A stretch of DNA of 64,000 bases from Flavobacterium sp. NRK1 (GTDB taxonomy: Bacteria; Bacteroidota; Bacteroidia; Flavobacteriales; Flavobacteriaceae), in the NCBI RefSeq assembly GCF_024054175.1, contig NZ_JAMXLA010000001.1, positions 3,254,096-3,318,095 on the forward strand, given 5' to 3'. The notes under the pieces are model-generated. The model made no database searches and was not told the DNA's origin. It worked only from the letters and a program-made list of their open reading frames with translations. The first letter of the stretch is position 1. Every line of letters starts with the position of its first letter. A program made the translations under genes and the position numbers. Positions 1 through 9,319 of the stretch are shown in pieces.

Positions 1-2
1 TT

Positions 3-929
3 CATATACCCAAGGCCTGGGATAAAATTCTTGATATTTCGCATTGCAGCCTGCAGGAAGACCCAAGCAATGACATTCGTAACAGTATAAGAGAATTTGC
101 CAATGCAAATAATCTAAGTTTCTTTAACCCAAGAAACCATGAAGGATTATTACGTACGCTTATGATACGTACTGCTTCTACAGGAGAAATTATGGTGCTT
201 ATACAGTTTTTTGAAGATAATAAAGAAAAGAGAGAATTACTGCTTAATTATCTTGAAAAACGTTTTCCTCAAATAACTTCCCTTCAATATGTAATTAATA
301 GTAAGGCTAATGATACTTTATATGATCAGGACATTATATTATATAAAGGGCGTGACTATATTCTTGAAGAAATGGAAGGGCTTAAATTCAGTATAAACGC
401 TAAGTCCTTTTATCAGACCAATTCTGATCAGGCTTATGAATTATATAGCATTACACGTGAATTTGCAGGACTGACAGGAAATGAACTGGTTTATGATTTA
501 TATACCGGAACCGGCACAATTGCTCAGTTTGTTTCTAAAAAGGCCGGTAAGGTTATTGGGGTTGAAGCTGTACCGGAAGCAATTGCAGATGCTAAGGAAA
601 ATGCAAAGCGTAATAATATTACTAATTGCGAATTTTTTACAGGCGATATGAAAGTAGTGTTTAATGATGACTTTATCAATACGCACGGAAGGCCTGATGT
701 AATTATTACTGACCCGCCGCGTGATGGAATGCATAAAGATGTAGTAGAACAAATATTGCAGATTGCTCCTGAAAAGGTAGTTTATGTAAGTTGTAATTCT
801 GCAACTCAGGCACGCGACCTTGCCTTAATGAATGAAAAATATAAAGTAACGCGGGTTCGTCCGGTAGATATGTTTCCACAGACACATCATGTGGAAAATG
901 TTGTACTTTTGGAAAAACGAAAATTCTAA
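3..929 (+). CDS. rlmD: 23S rRNA (uracil-5-)-methyltransferase RlmD/RumA type, 5' end outside window
   Basis: SAM-dependent methylation of a uridine in 23S rRNA. The frame is open from base 3, so the gene starts upstream; 308 codons are visible. A possible internal ATG at 162 is not the start, because family-like sequence continues upstream of it. Visible motifs are the SAM-binding YDLYTGTGTIAQ segment, DPPRDGMH, the nucleophile segment VSCNSATQARDL and the C-terminal QTHHVENVVLLEK, all typical of TrmA/RumA enzymes. The N-terminal TRAM and Fe-S cysteine region lies outside the window. It is followed 15 bp downstream by the DUF6452/DUF6048 pair and is probably cotranscribed with it. The choice between RlmD and RlmC or another paralogue is not settled by the visible part. 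Confidence 0.9.
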   Translation, partial: HIPKAWDKILDISHCSLQEDPSNDIRNSIREFANANNLSFFNPRNHEGLLRTLMIRTASTGEIMVLIQFFEDNKEKRELLLNYLEKRFPQITSLQYVINSKANDTLYDQDIILYKGRDYILEEMEGLKFSINAKSFYQTNSDQAYELYSITREFAGLTGNELVYDLYTGTGTIAQFVSKKAGKVIGVEAVPEAIADAKENAKRNNITNCEFFTGDMKVVFNDDFINTHGRPDVIITDPPRDGMHKDVVEQILQIAPEKVVYVSCNSATQARDLALMNEKYKVTRVRPVDMFPQTHHVENVVLLEKRKF

Positions 930-944
930 ACCGGCACGGCATAT

Positions 945-1478
945 ATGAAAAGACTAATTGCTTCAATAGCTATTTTACTAATAATTACCAGCTATCTTTT
1001 AAGTTGTGAAAAAGATGACCTCTGCGCTGAGGGTACTCCTACTACTCCAGGACTGGTTATTGATTTTTATAGAACTGAAAATCCCACAGCACTTAAAAGT
1101 GTAACTAATTTTAAATGTTATGTACCGGGTTCTACAGATACTATAAAAGTAAATGGCACAGGAGTTATATTGCCATTAAAAGAAGATGCTGATAAGGTAC
1201 AATGGGCTTTAGAATATAATTATAAACCTACAATTGGCGATACAATATCCAACGTTGCACTTATGGAAATACGTTACAAAAGAACCGATACTTATGTTTC
1301 ACGTGCCTGCGGATTTAAAACGACATTTTTGCTGGATAATAGTAGCGAACAAAGTCTTAATCCTACTGTTACAGACTACAATACTGAAGATAATCTTGAC
1401 CTTTACATAGGTGAAACTATTGTAAATACTCCTATTATAGAAAACGAAGATGAAACACATATCAATATTTATTTTTAA
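945..1478 (+). CDS. DUF6452 family lipoprotein
   Basis: A 177-residue predicted lipoprotein with a hydrophobic leader and lipobox-like LLSC (Cys about residue 21), then a soluble part with TPTTPGLVIDFYRTENP early on. This matches what I know of DUF6452, a Bacteroidota family of unknown function usually found beside rlmD. It starts 15 bp after rlmD and overlaps the next gene by 29 bp, so the three genes look translationally coupled. The mature protein should sit in the cell envelope. The function is unknown. The family name is from memory of the domain and gene order. Confidence 0.8.
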   Translation: MKRLIASIAILLIITSYLLSCEKDDLCAEGTPTTPGLVIDFYRTENPTALKSVTNFKCYVPGSTDTIKVNGTGVILPLKEDADKVQWALEYNYKPTIGDTISNVALMEIRYKRTDTYVSRACGFKTTFLLDNSSEQSLNPTVTDYNTEDNLDLYIGETIVNTPIIENEDETHINIYF

Positions 1479-2181
1479 TCTCTTATTGTTTGCTTCATTT
1501 TCTGCATCTGCTCAGGAAAAAACAACAAATGATACACTTGCTGCTAAAGTTCCGCTGAAAAGTGACCGTTATGGCTTACGTATAGGTGCCGATTTGTACA
1601 GGCCTGCACGCTCTATCTATGAAGATGGTTTTAAAGGTTTGGAGATAGTGGCAGATTACAGGCTTTCTAAAAAAATATACGCGGCAGGAGAACTCGGAAC
1701 CATAGATTATACAATAGATGATGATCAGGTAAATTTTACCACAAAGGGAAGTTACATCAAAATTGGTTTTGATTATAATGCCTATGAGAACTGGCTGGAT
1801 ATGGAAAATATGATTTATGTTGGTGTTCGATATGGATTTTCAACTTTTAGTCAAAATCTTAATTCCTATACAATTTACCATACACGTGATTATTTTGATG
1901 AAGTAACAATGTATCCGGATAAAAAATATGGTAGTCTTTCTGCACATTGGGCAGAAGTAATAGGAGGTATTAAAGCAGAGATTTTTAACAACCTGTATTT
2001 GGGTTTTAGTGTAAGACTCAATGTTCTTATAACCGAGAAAAAACCGCAAGGCTTTGATAACCTTTATATCCCGGGATTTAACCGAACCTATGATGGCAAT
2101 TTCGGGGCGGGCATTAATTATACTATTTCTTACTTCATTCCATTTTATAAAAAACAGGCTAAACCCGACGAAAAAAAATAA
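1450..2181 (+). CDS. DUF6048 family outer-membrane barrel-like protein
   Basis: A 243-residue exported protein with a signal peptide ending around SASAQ (residues 1-22), followed by alternating strands rich in aromatic and small residues (for example YGLRIGADLYRP, GVRYGFSTF, NFGAGINYTISYF) that read like a small beta-barrel. This fits DUF6048, the usual partner of DUF6452 behind rlmD in Flavobacteriia. The start overlaps the upstream lipoprotein gene by 29 bp. A lipoprotein plus barrel pair suggests an envelope complex, but that is inference. No enzymatic motif is visible. Confidence 0.8.
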   Translation: MKHISIFIFNLLLFASFSASAQEKTTNDTLAAKVPLKSDRYGLRIGADLYRPARSIYEDGFKGLEIVADYRLSKKIYAAGELGTIDYTIDDDQVNFTTKGSYIKIGFDYNAYENWLDMENMIYVGVRYGFSTFSQNLNSYTIYHTRDYFDEVTMYPDKKYGSLSAHWAEVIGGIKAEIFNNLYLGFSVRLNVLITEKKPQGFDNLYIPGFNRTYDGNFGAGINYTISYFIPFYKKQAKPDEKK

Positions 2182-2215
2182 AAGGAAAATTCTATTCTTT
2201 TATTCTCTAATTTTA

Positions 2216-2881
2216 TTATTCAGTTCTGCTGTTTTTCTCCCTCCATTGCTTTGTAATCTCATAATAATTAATTTCAAAAGCAGGTTCCTGATTTACAAGT
2301 TTATGCTGTCTGAAAGCCTGAATAAGAAAACCTTCAATATGGTAGTCTTCCGGTACTGTAGCAGGACTATACTGTCTCTTAAGATCAATATTAAACATAT
2401 GTGCTATACGGTTAGACCAAAATGCTTTCCAGCCACTTTTATGTTCTTTAATAAGATCAAAAGTACTTTCACCCGTTTGCCTGTAAATAAGTTTTACTAA
2501 TATCTGCCCTTCTTTTTTTGAAAGCTTTTTTAAGCGTCCTTCAAATTCATCTTCAAGATATTTTTCTACAATTTTTGCATATTTCTTTTTTTCCTTCTCC
2601 GTTTTAAGTTTAGAAAGATTTGCGTTTAACATTGTAAGCCTGTCGGCGGCAGCTTTAGCATAAGGATAAACTTTAAGTGTTCTCCTTTTCAGCAGGGCAA
2701 GATTCTTTCGCTCATCAACGGTCAGGGTATCTTTTACATTAGAAATAACCAGTTCCTCCATATCCACATTAAAAGCAATTGAATCATTTTCAATTCCTTT
2801 TACGGTATCTTTAACTACTTCCTGGGCTTGTGCCGCAAAACATGTTAAAAGGAGAAACAACAGGCAAATCTGTACTTTCAT
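2216..2881 (-). CDS. DUF4294 domain protein, exported
   Basis: A 221-residue protein with a signal peptide (cleavage near AQAQE, residue 20). The middle contains a conserved-looking LKRRTLKVYPYAKAAADRL segment and a KEGQILVKLIYRQTG segment, both of which I associate with DUF4294, a Bacteroidota envelope family without known function. The C-terminal half is basic and aromatic. It is convergent with the rlmD operon (34 bp between stops) and divergent from the M42 peptidase gene. Confidence 0.75.
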   Translation of the reverse strand: MKVQICLLFLLLTCFAAQAQEVVKDTVKGIENDSIAFNVDMEELVISNVKDTLTVDERKNLALLKRRTLKVYPYAKAAADRLTMLNANLSKLKTEKEKKKYAKIVEKYLEDEFEGRLKKLSKKEGQILVKLIYRQTGESTFDLIKEHKSGWKAFWSNRIAHMFNIDLKRQYSPATVPEDYHIEGFLIQAFRQHKLVNQEPAFEINYYEITKQWREKNSRTE

Positions 2882-2961
2882 TTATTAAAATTTTATCTCA
2901 AAATTATACAATAATACTTAACTCTGTAATGTTATTTATATTTTAGCGGAAAATTATATTT

Positions 2962-4053
2962 ATGTCTTCAAAAACTATACTAAACGATACTTCTATATCT
3001 TTTTTAGAACAATATTTAAATAATCCCTCTCCTACCGGATATGAATCTGAAGGTCAGAAAATATGGATGGAATATCTTAAGCCGTATGTTGACACTTTTA
3101 TAACTGACACTTACGGTTCTGCTGTTGGAGTTATAAATCCTGACGCTCCTTATAAAGTAGTTATTGAAGGCCATAGTGACGAAATTTCATGGTATGTAAA
3201 CTATATTACTGAAAATGGGCTTGTATATGTAATACGCAACGGAGGCTCTGATCATATGATAGCTCCTTCTAAACGAGTAAACATACATACAAAAAACGGC
3301 ATAGTAAAAGGTGTTTTCGGATGGCCGGCCATACATACCCGCAACCGTGCCAAAGAAGAGCCTGCAAAACTTGAAACTATTTTTATCGACTTAGGATGTA
3401 ATACCAAAGAAGAAGTAGAAGCTTTGGGTGTGCATGTTGGCTGTGTTATTACATATCCTGACGATTTTATGATTCTTAATGAAAATAAATTTGTATGCCG
3501 CGCAATTGATAATCGTATTGGAGGATTTATGATTGCTGAAGTAGCAAGGCTTTTACATGAAAATAAAAAGAAATTGCCTTTTGGACTTTATATTACCAAT
3601 TCTGTTCAGGAAGAAGTGGGATTGCGTGGTGCAGAAATGATTACCAAAACAATTCGCCCAAATGTAGCAATAGTTACAGATGTATGTCACGACAGCACTA
3701 CTCCGATGATTGACAAGCGTATTGAGGGTGAAACCCAAATAGGCAAAGGCCCTGTTATTACTTATGCACCTGCCGTTCAGAATAATCTTAGGGAACTTAT
3801 TATTGACACAGCTAATAAAAAAGAGATACCTTTTCAACGTCTTGCTTCTTCAAGAGTTACAGGAACAGATACAGATGCTTTCGCATATAGTAACGGAGGC
3901 GTGGCATCTGCATTAATCTCACTTCCATTGCGTTATATGCATACCACTGTAGAGATGGTTCACAGGGAAGATGTAGAAAATGTTATTAAACTTATTTATG
4001 AAACCCTTCTGAATATTGAAAACGAAGAAACTTTCTCATACTTTAAAGCATAA
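2962..4053 (+). CDS. M42 family metallopeptidase (glutamyl aminopeptidase type)
   Basis: A 363-residue cytosolic dinuclear-metal aminopeptidase. Metal ligands and catalytic residues of the M42 family are readable: EGHSDE (His), AIDNRIGG (bridging Asp), QEEVGLRG (catalytic Glu pair), TDVCHDS (Asp) and RYMHTTVEMV (His). Length is normal for the family. It likely trims peptides from the amino terminus; such proteins are often mis-annotated as endoglucanases. It is monocistronic, closed by a strong terminator at 4052-4086. Confidence 0.93.
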   Translation: MSSKTILNDTSISFLEQYLNNPSPTGYESEGQKIWMEYLKPYVDTFITDTYGSAVGVINPDAPYKVVIEGHSDEISWYVNYITENGLVYVIRNGGSDHMIAPSKRVNIHTKNGIVKGVFGWPAIHTRNRAKEEPAKLETIFIDLGCNTKEEVEALGVHVGCVITYPDDFMILNENKFVCRAIDNRIGGFMIAEVARLLHENKKKLPFGLYITNSVQEEVGLRGAEMITKTIRPNVAIVTDVCHDSTTPMIDKRIEGETQIGKGPVITYAPAVQNNLRELIIDTANKKEIPFQRLASSRVTGTDTDAFAYSNGGVASALISLPLRYMHTTVEMVHREDVENVIKLIYETLLNIENEETFSYFKA

Positions 4054-4086
4054 AAAAAAGCATTCGCCACGGCGGATGCTTTTTTT
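4052..4086. terminator. Bidirectional intrinsic terminator
   Basis: The inverted repeat GCATTCGCC/GGCGGATGC has a 2-nt loop and one G-U pair, flanked by A8 on the left and T7 on the right. It lies between the convergent M42 peptidase and ankyrin genes and can serve both. Confidence 0.9.
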
Positions 4087-4105
4087 CTTTAAGGTCAAAA
4101 AATGA

Positions 4106-4495
4106 TTAAGCATTCATTGCTTCCCTAAGTACAACAGCAGCATCTTTTGCATTTGATGCTTCAGCATACCTAAGGGCAGTAATACCTTTTTCATCCTTAA
4201 CTTTCACGTCAGCGCCTTTTTCAAGCAATAGCCTGATAATTTCTACATGGTTATAACGTGCTGCTATCATAAGAGGAGTTAAACCGTTACATTTCTCGTT
4301 TACAGAAGCTCCGTATTCAAGAAGTTTTTTTACAGTTGCAATATCTCCTTTAGAAATTGCTAAACCAAGTGGTGTGAGCGTTTTTGTGCCCCTTACTAAC
4401 TCAAATTTCGGAGCGGTTTCTACTACAGTGTTTGCAATTGTTACATTACTGAATGCTACAAGAGCCAGGCCTAAATAAATGATCGTTTTTTTCAT
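4106..4495 (-). CDS. Exported ankyrin-repeat protein
   Basis: A 129-residue protein with a signal peptide (residues 1 to about 21, ending near TIANT) followed by about three ankyrin repeats: TPLGLAISKGDIATVKKLL, TPLMIAARYNHVEIIRLLL and a shorter C-terminal TALRYAEASNAKDAAVVL. Such small periplasmic ankyrin proteins act as protein-binding modules; in some bacteria they accompany catalases, but there is no such neighbour here. It is monocistronic, between the terminator at 4052-4086 and the purC terminator. The ligand is unknown. Confidence 0.85.
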   Translation of the reverse strand: MKKTIIYLGLALVAFSNVTIANTVVETAPKFELVRGTKTLTPLGLAISKGDIATVKKLLEYGASVNEKCNGLTPLMIAARYNHVEIIRLLLEKGADVKVKDEKGITALRYAEASNAKDAAVVLREAMNA

Positions 4496-4650
4496 GATAG
4501 ATTGATTTTAATTTGATGATTGTTTTTAATTAACGACTGATGAGATCGTTTGTAATAATAGACGCATACGACCATAGAAACGTTACAGCTATTCTTTATT
4601 TTAACATAATTTTAACATTACTATTCTTGTTATGCCTGCATATAAAAACA

Positions 4651-4679
4651 AAGCCGTCCTGCTATTAACGGGACGGCTT
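4651..4679 (-). terminator. Intrinsic terminator of purC
   Basis: Nine-bp stem AAGCCGTCC/GGACGGCTT; read on the minus strand it is followed by TTTGTTTTT. It lies 20 bp past the purC stop codon. Confidence 0.85.
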
Positions 4680-4698
4680 AAATTATTTTATGTAAATT

Positions 4699-5646
4699 TT
4701 ATTTATTCAAAAAAGCAAGAACATTTTTTTCAATACGTTCATTAATATTTGAAATATCAGCTTTAGCAAATTTTTCCCCTAGTATATTTTCATATAGCTC
4801 TATATATCTTTCAGATACACTCTCTATATATTCTTCAGTCATTTCAGGAATCTGCTGGCCTTCTTTTCCCTGAAAGCCATTAGCTATAAGCCACTGACGT
4901 ACAAACTCTTTAGAAAGCTGCTTTTGATTCTCACCATTATTTTGGCGTTGCTGATACCCTTCTGCATAAAAATAACGCGATGAATCAGGGGTATGGATTT
5001 CATCTATAAGAACAATTTTACCATCTTTGGTTTTACCAAACTCATATTTAGTATCTACAAGTATTAATCCACGTGACGCAGCAATTTCAGTACCTCTCTG
5101 AAATAAGGCACGGGTGTATTTTTCAAGAACAATATAATCTTCTTCAGAAACAATTCCGTTTGCCAATATATCTTCTCGGGATATATCCATATCATGCTCA
5201 CCGTTATCTGCTTTAGTAGTAGGTGTGATTATGGGTGAAGGAAATTTATCGTTTTCTTTTAAACCTTCTACAAGTTCTACACCGCAAAGTACTCTTTTGC
5301 CTGCTGCATACTCGCGGGCTGCATGACCTGAAAGATAACCGCGTATAACCATTTCAACTTTAAAAGGTTCACACAGGTGGCCTACAGCAACATTAGGATC
5401 CGGAGTATCAATAAGCCAGTTAGGCACTACATCTTCAGTAAGGCGCATAAATTTAGTAGCTATCTGATTAAGTATCTGCCCTTTATAAGGAATACCTTTT
5501 GGCATTACCACATCAAAGGCAGAAAGCCTGTCTGTAGCTACCATTACCAGTAACTCATCATTAATATTATATACTTCCCTTACTTTACCGCGATAAACCG
5601 ATTTTTGTCCCGGAAAATTGAAATCAGTGCTTGTGATGGTGTTCAT
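4699..5646 (-). CDS. purC: Phosphoribosylaminoimidazole-succinocarboxamide synthase (SAICAR synthetase)
   Basis: A 315-residue enzyme of de novo purine synthesis that joins CAIR and aspartate with ATP hydrolysis. Family hallmarks are the N-terminal [31 protein letters not shown], the RGYLSGHA segment and the C-terminal [11 protein letters not shown]. It is longer than the roughly 240-residue Escherichia coli type and matches the longer form seen in Bacteroidota. It is transcribed alone, with its own terminator. Confidence 0.96.
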   Translation of the reverse strand: MNTITSTDFNFPGQKSVYRGKVREVYNINDELLVMVATDRLSAFDVVMPKGIPYKGQILNQIATKFMRLTEDVVPNWLIDTPDPNVAVGHLCEPFKVEMVIRGYLSGHAAREYAAGKRVLCGVELVEGLKENDKFPSPIITPTTKADNGEHDMDISREDILANGIVSEEDYIVLEKYTRALFQRGTEIAASRGLILVDTKYEFGKTKDGKIVLIDEIHTPDSSRYFYAEGYQQRQNNGENQKQLSKEFVRQWLIANGFQGKEGQQIPEMTEEYIESVSERYIELYENILGEKFAKADISNINERIEKNVLAFLNK

Positions 5647-5808
5647 GAAACTTGATTATACGTTATTGTTTTTTGAAGATGCAAAAATAAGAAAGTTAAT
5701 CATCTAATCTTTTATTTTATTATACATTTTATATATCATGGCAAAACCATCTTTATTAAAAAAGAAGATATTTTACTATAGTGGCTACTAATAATAGATT
5801 AATCGACG

Positions 5809-6267
5809 TTATTTGTTTTTAACATAATTTAGTAGATTAATTAAGTGTTGTTCAGAATGACTTTTGAAAATAAATTTGAAATACCAAAGTGCATCATTTA
5901 TGCTATTGTTTTCAATTCTCCATTTAACTTCCATCAAATCTTTAATTATATCTGAAAGATCATCAATAGCATCCCCTAAAACAATTTCTGTTATATTTTC
6001 AAATGTAAAATCTGATACTGTATTATAAAAACCAAAATCAGGAAAATTGTATTCTACATTTTTCCTGATTAAATTATAATTAAAATCAGGTGAATCAGTA
6101 TATTCAGTTTCATCAAATACATAATTTATATCCAAACTAAGTACATATAATTTAATTAAATAGTTTTTCAAGTATTCAACCTTATCAATACTTTCAATCT
6201 GATGAGAAAATCCCCATTTTATTATAGAGGCAATTACATTATTAAATTCTTTTACATCCATTGTCAC
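5809..6267 (-). CDS. DUF5063 domain protein
   Basis: A 152-residue acidic, helical cytosolic protein without signal peptide or membrane segment. The central GDAIDDLSDIIKDL and the C-terminal DALWYFKFIFKSHSEQHL resemble the two conserved stretches of DUF5063, a family of unknown function. It lies 38 bp downstream of a possible start region and upstream of phoH on the same strand, so it may share a transcript, although phoH lies behind it (6306-7253) and would be transcribed first. Assigned by eye. Confidence 0.65.
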   Translation of the reverse strand: MTMDVKEFNNVIASIIKWGFSHQIESIDKVEYLKNYLIKLYVLSLDINYVFDETEYTDSPDFNYNLIRKNVEYNFPDFGFYNTVSDFTFENITEIVLGDAIDDLSDIIKDLMEVKWRIENNSINDALWYFKFIFKSHSEQHLINLLNYVKNK

Positions 6268-6305
6268 AAGCAGTAAAGCCTTTGATTAACAAAGGCTTTA
6301 CATCA

Positions 6306-7253
6306 TTAATCGTGATTCTCAATACTTTTATAAGCATCAATAATTTTCTTAACAAGGCGGTGGCGCACTATATCTTTATCATCAAGATATAATATACCCA
6401 CACCATCAACATCTTTAAGTATAAGCAAAGCTTCTTTAAGGCCTGATGTGGTTCTGCGTGGTAAATCTACCTGCCCGGGGTCACCGGTAATCATAAATTT
6501 AGCGTTCTTTCCCATACGGGTAAGAAACATTTTCATCTGTGAGTGTGTTGTATTCTGGGCCTCATCAAGTATCACAAAAGCATTATCAAGCGTGCGTCCT
6601 CTCATAAAGGCTAAAGGGGCAATCTGAATTATACCTTTAAGAAGATAATCTTCTAATGATTGTGGAGGAATCATATCTCTAAGTGCGTCATATAAAGGTT
6701 GCATATAAGGGTCGAGTTTTTCCTTCATGTCCCCGGGAAGAAAACCCAGGTTCTCTCCTGCCTCTACCGCAGGACGGGTAAGGATAATACGTTTAACCTG
6801 CTTTTCTTTAAGCGCTTTAACAGCCAAAGCAACACCTGTATAGGTTTTACCTGTACCGGCAGGACCTACAGCAAATACCATATCATTTTTAGACATAGAA
6901 TCTACCAGTTTCTGCTGGTTAGGGGTTAGTGCTTTTATGAGCTTCCCACCTATGCCATGTACAAGGATTTTATCACTGGGGTCCATTTGCTCTACCTGAG
7001 AGTCGCTTTGTATTACCCTTTCAATAACATTATCGTCAATATTATTGTAGCGTGAAAAATGCAGCATAAGCCTTTTAAAACGTTTTTCAAACTCATCCAG
7101 CAGTTCCTTTTCGCCAAAAGCTTTAAGAGTTGTGCCTCTGGCAACAATTTTAAGCTTAGGATAATATTTTTTAATAGTTTCAAGATGAGAATCCTGAGTA
7201 CCCCAAAAATCTTTTGGGGCGATGTCTGTGAGTTCAATTATTCTTTCGTTCAA
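6306..7253 (-). CDS. phoH: PhoH family ATPase
   Basis: A 315-residue cytosolic P-loop ATPase. Walker A GPAGTGKT is at residues 130-137, and Walker B FVILDEAQNTT has the acidic pair at 230-231. RPAVEAGENLGFLPGD and MITGDPGQVDLP are also family signatures. The N-terminal KH-like region (about residues 1-90) suggests RNA binding, as in PhoH proteins linked to RNA metabolism and the YbeY region. It is divergent from the SAM hydrolase gene with a candidate promoter box at 7307-7314. Confidence 0.93.
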   Translation of the reverse strand: MNERIIELTDIAPKDFWGTQDSHLETIKKYYPKLKIVARGTTLKAFGEKELLDEFEKRFKRLMLHFSRYNNIDDNVIERVIQSDSQVEQMDPSDKILVHGIGGKLIKALTPNQQKLVDSMSKNDMVFAVGPAGTGKTYTGVALAVKALKEKQVKRIILTRPAVEAGENLGFLPGDMKEKLDPYMQPLYDALRDMIPPQSLEDYLLKGIIQIAPLAFMRGRTLDNAFVILDEAQNTTHSQMKMFLTRMGKNAKFMITGDPGQVDLPRRTTSGLKEALLILKDVDGVGILYLDDKDIVRHRLVKKIIDAYKSIENHD

Positions 7254-7294
7254 AAGCAGTTGATTTTAATTAGAGAAATGAGCCATATAATTAT

Positions 7295-7302
7295 TAGCTT
7301 TG
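7295..7302 (+). promoter_or_regulatory. Candidate -7 box for the SAM hydrolase gene
   Basis: TAGCTTTG fits TAnnTTTG and lies 55 bp before the start at 7358, immediately beside the divergent phoH box. No convincing -33 element was found. Confidence 0.35.
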
Positions 7303-7306
7303 CAAT

Positions 7307-7314
7307 CAAATTTA
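7307..7314 (-). promoter_or_regulatory. Candidate -7 box for phoH
   Basis: On the minus strand this reads TAAATTTG, matching the Bacteroidota TAnnTTTG element, about 54 bp before the phoH start. No clear -33 TTG at the usual spacing was seen, so support is moderate. Confidence 0.4.
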
Positions 7315-7357
7315 GTGAAATTAAATCTCGCTTTTTGTAAAAGTTTTACACAATTTT

Positions 7358-8185
7358 ATGTCAATAATTACCCTTACAACCGATTTTGGCCTCAAGGACC
7401 ATTTTGTGGGCTCTTTGAAGGGAAAAATTATTTCCGGTTATAACGAGGCGGTAATTATTGATATATCGCACGATATAGATTTATTCAATGTATCTGAAGC
7501 CAGTTATATAGTGGGAGCCGCTTATAACAGTTTTCCAAAAAACAGTGTACACATAATAGGTGTAGATGCAGAGCTAACCAAAGACAACAGGCATATTGCA
7601 ATGCAATGGAACGATCACTATTTTGTATGTGCAGACAATGGCATATTAAGTATGCTCACACAAAAAATAAAGCCTCAAAAAATTGTTGAGATAAATATTC
7701 ACGACAGATTGGCTGATGGTTCCACAGAAATGGATGCTTTTGTTGCGGTAGCATGCCATTTAGCCAAAGGCGGACAGTTAAGTGTTATAGGGCGTGAAAT
7801 AAAGGAAATTAAAGAAATAAGCGAACTTCAGCCCGTAATTTCCAATGATAATAATTCTATCAAGGGCTATATTGTTTATATAGATCATTTTGGAAATTGT
7901 GTTACCAATATTTCCCACAAACTTATAAAAGAGGTTGCAAAAGGAAGAGATTTTGAGATAAGGTTCAGTACTAAAACTATAAAATCTGTAAGGAAAAATT
8001 ACTCTGATTTTATCATAAGAGAACCCTTTACAATTAAAGATCATGAAGGAGATAAATTAGCCTTATTTAATGAAGCCGGCTATCTGGAAATTGCTATTTA
8101 CCGAAGCAATCCGAGTACTGTAGGAACTGCCCGTACATTATTAGGGCTTAAATTCAGGGATGTTGTTAATGTAGTATTTAAATAA
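7358..8185 (+). CDS. SAM hydrolase (adenosine-forming), DUF62/chlorinase-fluorinase fold
   Basis: A 275-residue protein of the SAM hydroxide adenosyltransferase family, which cleaves S-adenosylmethionine to adenosine and methionine. The N-terminal ITLTTDFGLKDHFVGSLKG supplies the conserved Asp, VHIIGVDAEL and the ADNGILSML region line the substrate pocket, and the C-terminal beta domain contains YIDHFGNCVTNI. Halogenating members differ in the active site, and hydrolysis is the default function for such bacterial homologues. It is divergent from phoH, a neighbourhood I recall in Flavobacteriia. Confidence 0.88.
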   Translation: MSIITLTTDFGLKDHFVGSLKGKIISGYNEAVIIDISHDIDLFNVSEASYIVGAAYNSFPKNSVHIIGVDAELTKDNRHIAMQWNDHYFVCADNGILSMLTQKIKPQKIVEINIHDRLADGSTEMDAFVAVACHLAKGGQLSVIGREIKEIKEISELQPVISNDNNSIKGYIVYIDHFGNCVTNISHKLIKEVAKGRDFEIRFSTKTIKSVRKNYSDFIIREPFTIKDHEGDKLALFNEAGYLEIAIYRSNPSTVGTARTLLGLKFRDVVNVVFK

Positions 8186-8250
8186 TGCTCTTTACAGGGA
8201 TTAGCTATAGATCTAAATAAAATAAAAAATAAAAACTATAAAAAAACTGT

Positions 8251-8547
8251 ATGTTTGTACGCATAGTGAAAATGGGGTTTCAGGAAGATAAAATTGATGC
8301 CTTTCTAGATAATTTTGAAGAAGTCAAACAACATATACGAAATTTTCCGGGTAACCGTTTCTTAGAGTTATACCGTGATAAAAATGACCCTACTATATTT
8401 TTCACTTATAGCTATTGGGAAACGGAAGCTGATTTAGAGAACTACAGGAATTCTGAGCTTTTTAATGGAGTATGGACGTTTACTAAACAGTTCTTTAATA
8501 AAAAGCCCGAAGCCTGGAGCGTAGATAAACTGGTTACTTTAGAATAA
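8251..8547 (+). CDS. Antibiotic biosynthesis monooxygenase (ABM) domain protein
   Basis: A 98-residue single-domain ferredoxin-like alpha/beta protein beginning FVRIVKMGFQEDKIDAFL and containing PGNRFLELYRDKNDPTIFFTYSYWET, typical of the ABM/quinol monooxygenase family. Members are small dimers acting on quinols or haem-like substrates; the substrate here is unknown. The start at 8251 is kept because the MFVRIVK opening is the usual family beginning. It sits 47 bp before gldF. Confidence 0.85.
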   Translation: MFVRIVKMGFQEDKIDAFLDNFEEVKQHIRNFPGNRFLELYRDKNDPTIFFTYSYWETEADLENYRNSELFNGVWTFTKQFFNKKPEAWSVDKLVTLE

Positions 8548-8593
8548 ATCTGTCTTTACAAAGCAAATAATGATTAATAAAATTAATAGTTAA

Positions 8594-9319
8594 ATGAAAG
8601 CATTGTTACTACGAGAAATCAAATCCTTTTTCGGTTCGCCGATAGGCTATTTGGTTATTGCTATTTTCCTTTTGCTCAATGGCCTGTTTTTATGGGTATT
8701 TGAGGGAGATTTCAATATTCTTAATAGCGGATTTGCCGATTTAAGTCCATTTTTTACAATTTCACCATGGATACTTATATTTCTTATTCCGGCAGTAACC
8801 ATGCGAAGCTTTTCCGATGAAAAAAAACAAGGAACTATTGAGTTACTGTTTACAAAACCATTAAGTGTTTGGGAAATAGTAAACGGAAAGTTTTTTGGAG
8901 CATTAACACTCATTGTTTTAGCATTATTACCTACAATTATTTATGTTATAGTAATATCATGGTTAGGCAGCCCTCAGGGAAATATTGATATGGGAAGTAC
9001 TTTAGGGTCTTACTTTGGACTATTGTTTTTAATTGCCGGATATACTGCTATTGGAATTTTTACTTCTACCCTGTCTGATAATCAGATCGTAGCTTTTATA
9101 GTATCTGTATTTTTATGCTTTATATTTTATTTCGGTTTTGAAGGCGCATCTGTTTACACTGGCAATTTAAATAATTTTGTAGCTAATTTAGGAATGGACT
9201 ACCATTACAGAAGTATAAGCCGGGGTGTAATAGACAGTAGGGATATTATATATTTCCTGAGTATAACTGTATTTTTTATGTCGTTAACTGTTTTTAAACT
9301 TAAATCAATAAAAGGGTAA
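8594..9319 (+). CDS. gldF: Gliding motility ABC transporter permease GldF
   Basis: A 241-residue integral membrane protein with six predicted hydrophobic segments, starting MKALLLREIKSFFGSPIGYL and including RSFSDEKKQGTIELLFTKPL between segments 2 and 3. This is the ABC-2 permease pattern of GldF. Its stop overlaps the gldG start by one base (TAATG), showing tight coupling. The ATPase partner GldA is usually encoded elsewhere, and none is visible here. The family is required for gliding in Flavobacterium johnsoniae. Confidence 0.93.
   Translation: MKALLLREIKSFFGSPIGYLVIAIFLLLNGLFLWVFEGDFNILNSGFADLSPFFTISPWILIFLIPAVTMRSFSDEKKQGTIELLFTKPLSVWEIVNGKFFGALTLIVLALLPTIIYVIVISWLGSPQGNIDMGSTLGSYFGLLFLIAGYTAIGIFTSTLSDNQIVAFIVSVFLCFIFYFGFEGASVYTGNLNNFVANLGMDYHYRSISRGVIDSRDIIYFLSITVFFMSLTVFKLKSIKG

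Noticed and set aside
2054..2500. 148-codon plus-strand frame over the DUF6048/DUF4294 junction
   Set aside because: Overlaps two better supported genes and has no coherent domain.
8250..8257. TATGTTTG resembling a -7 box at the ABM monooxygenase start
   Set aside because: It contains the start codon of a gene whose conserved amino end (MFVRIVK) begins there; a promoter at this place would remove it.
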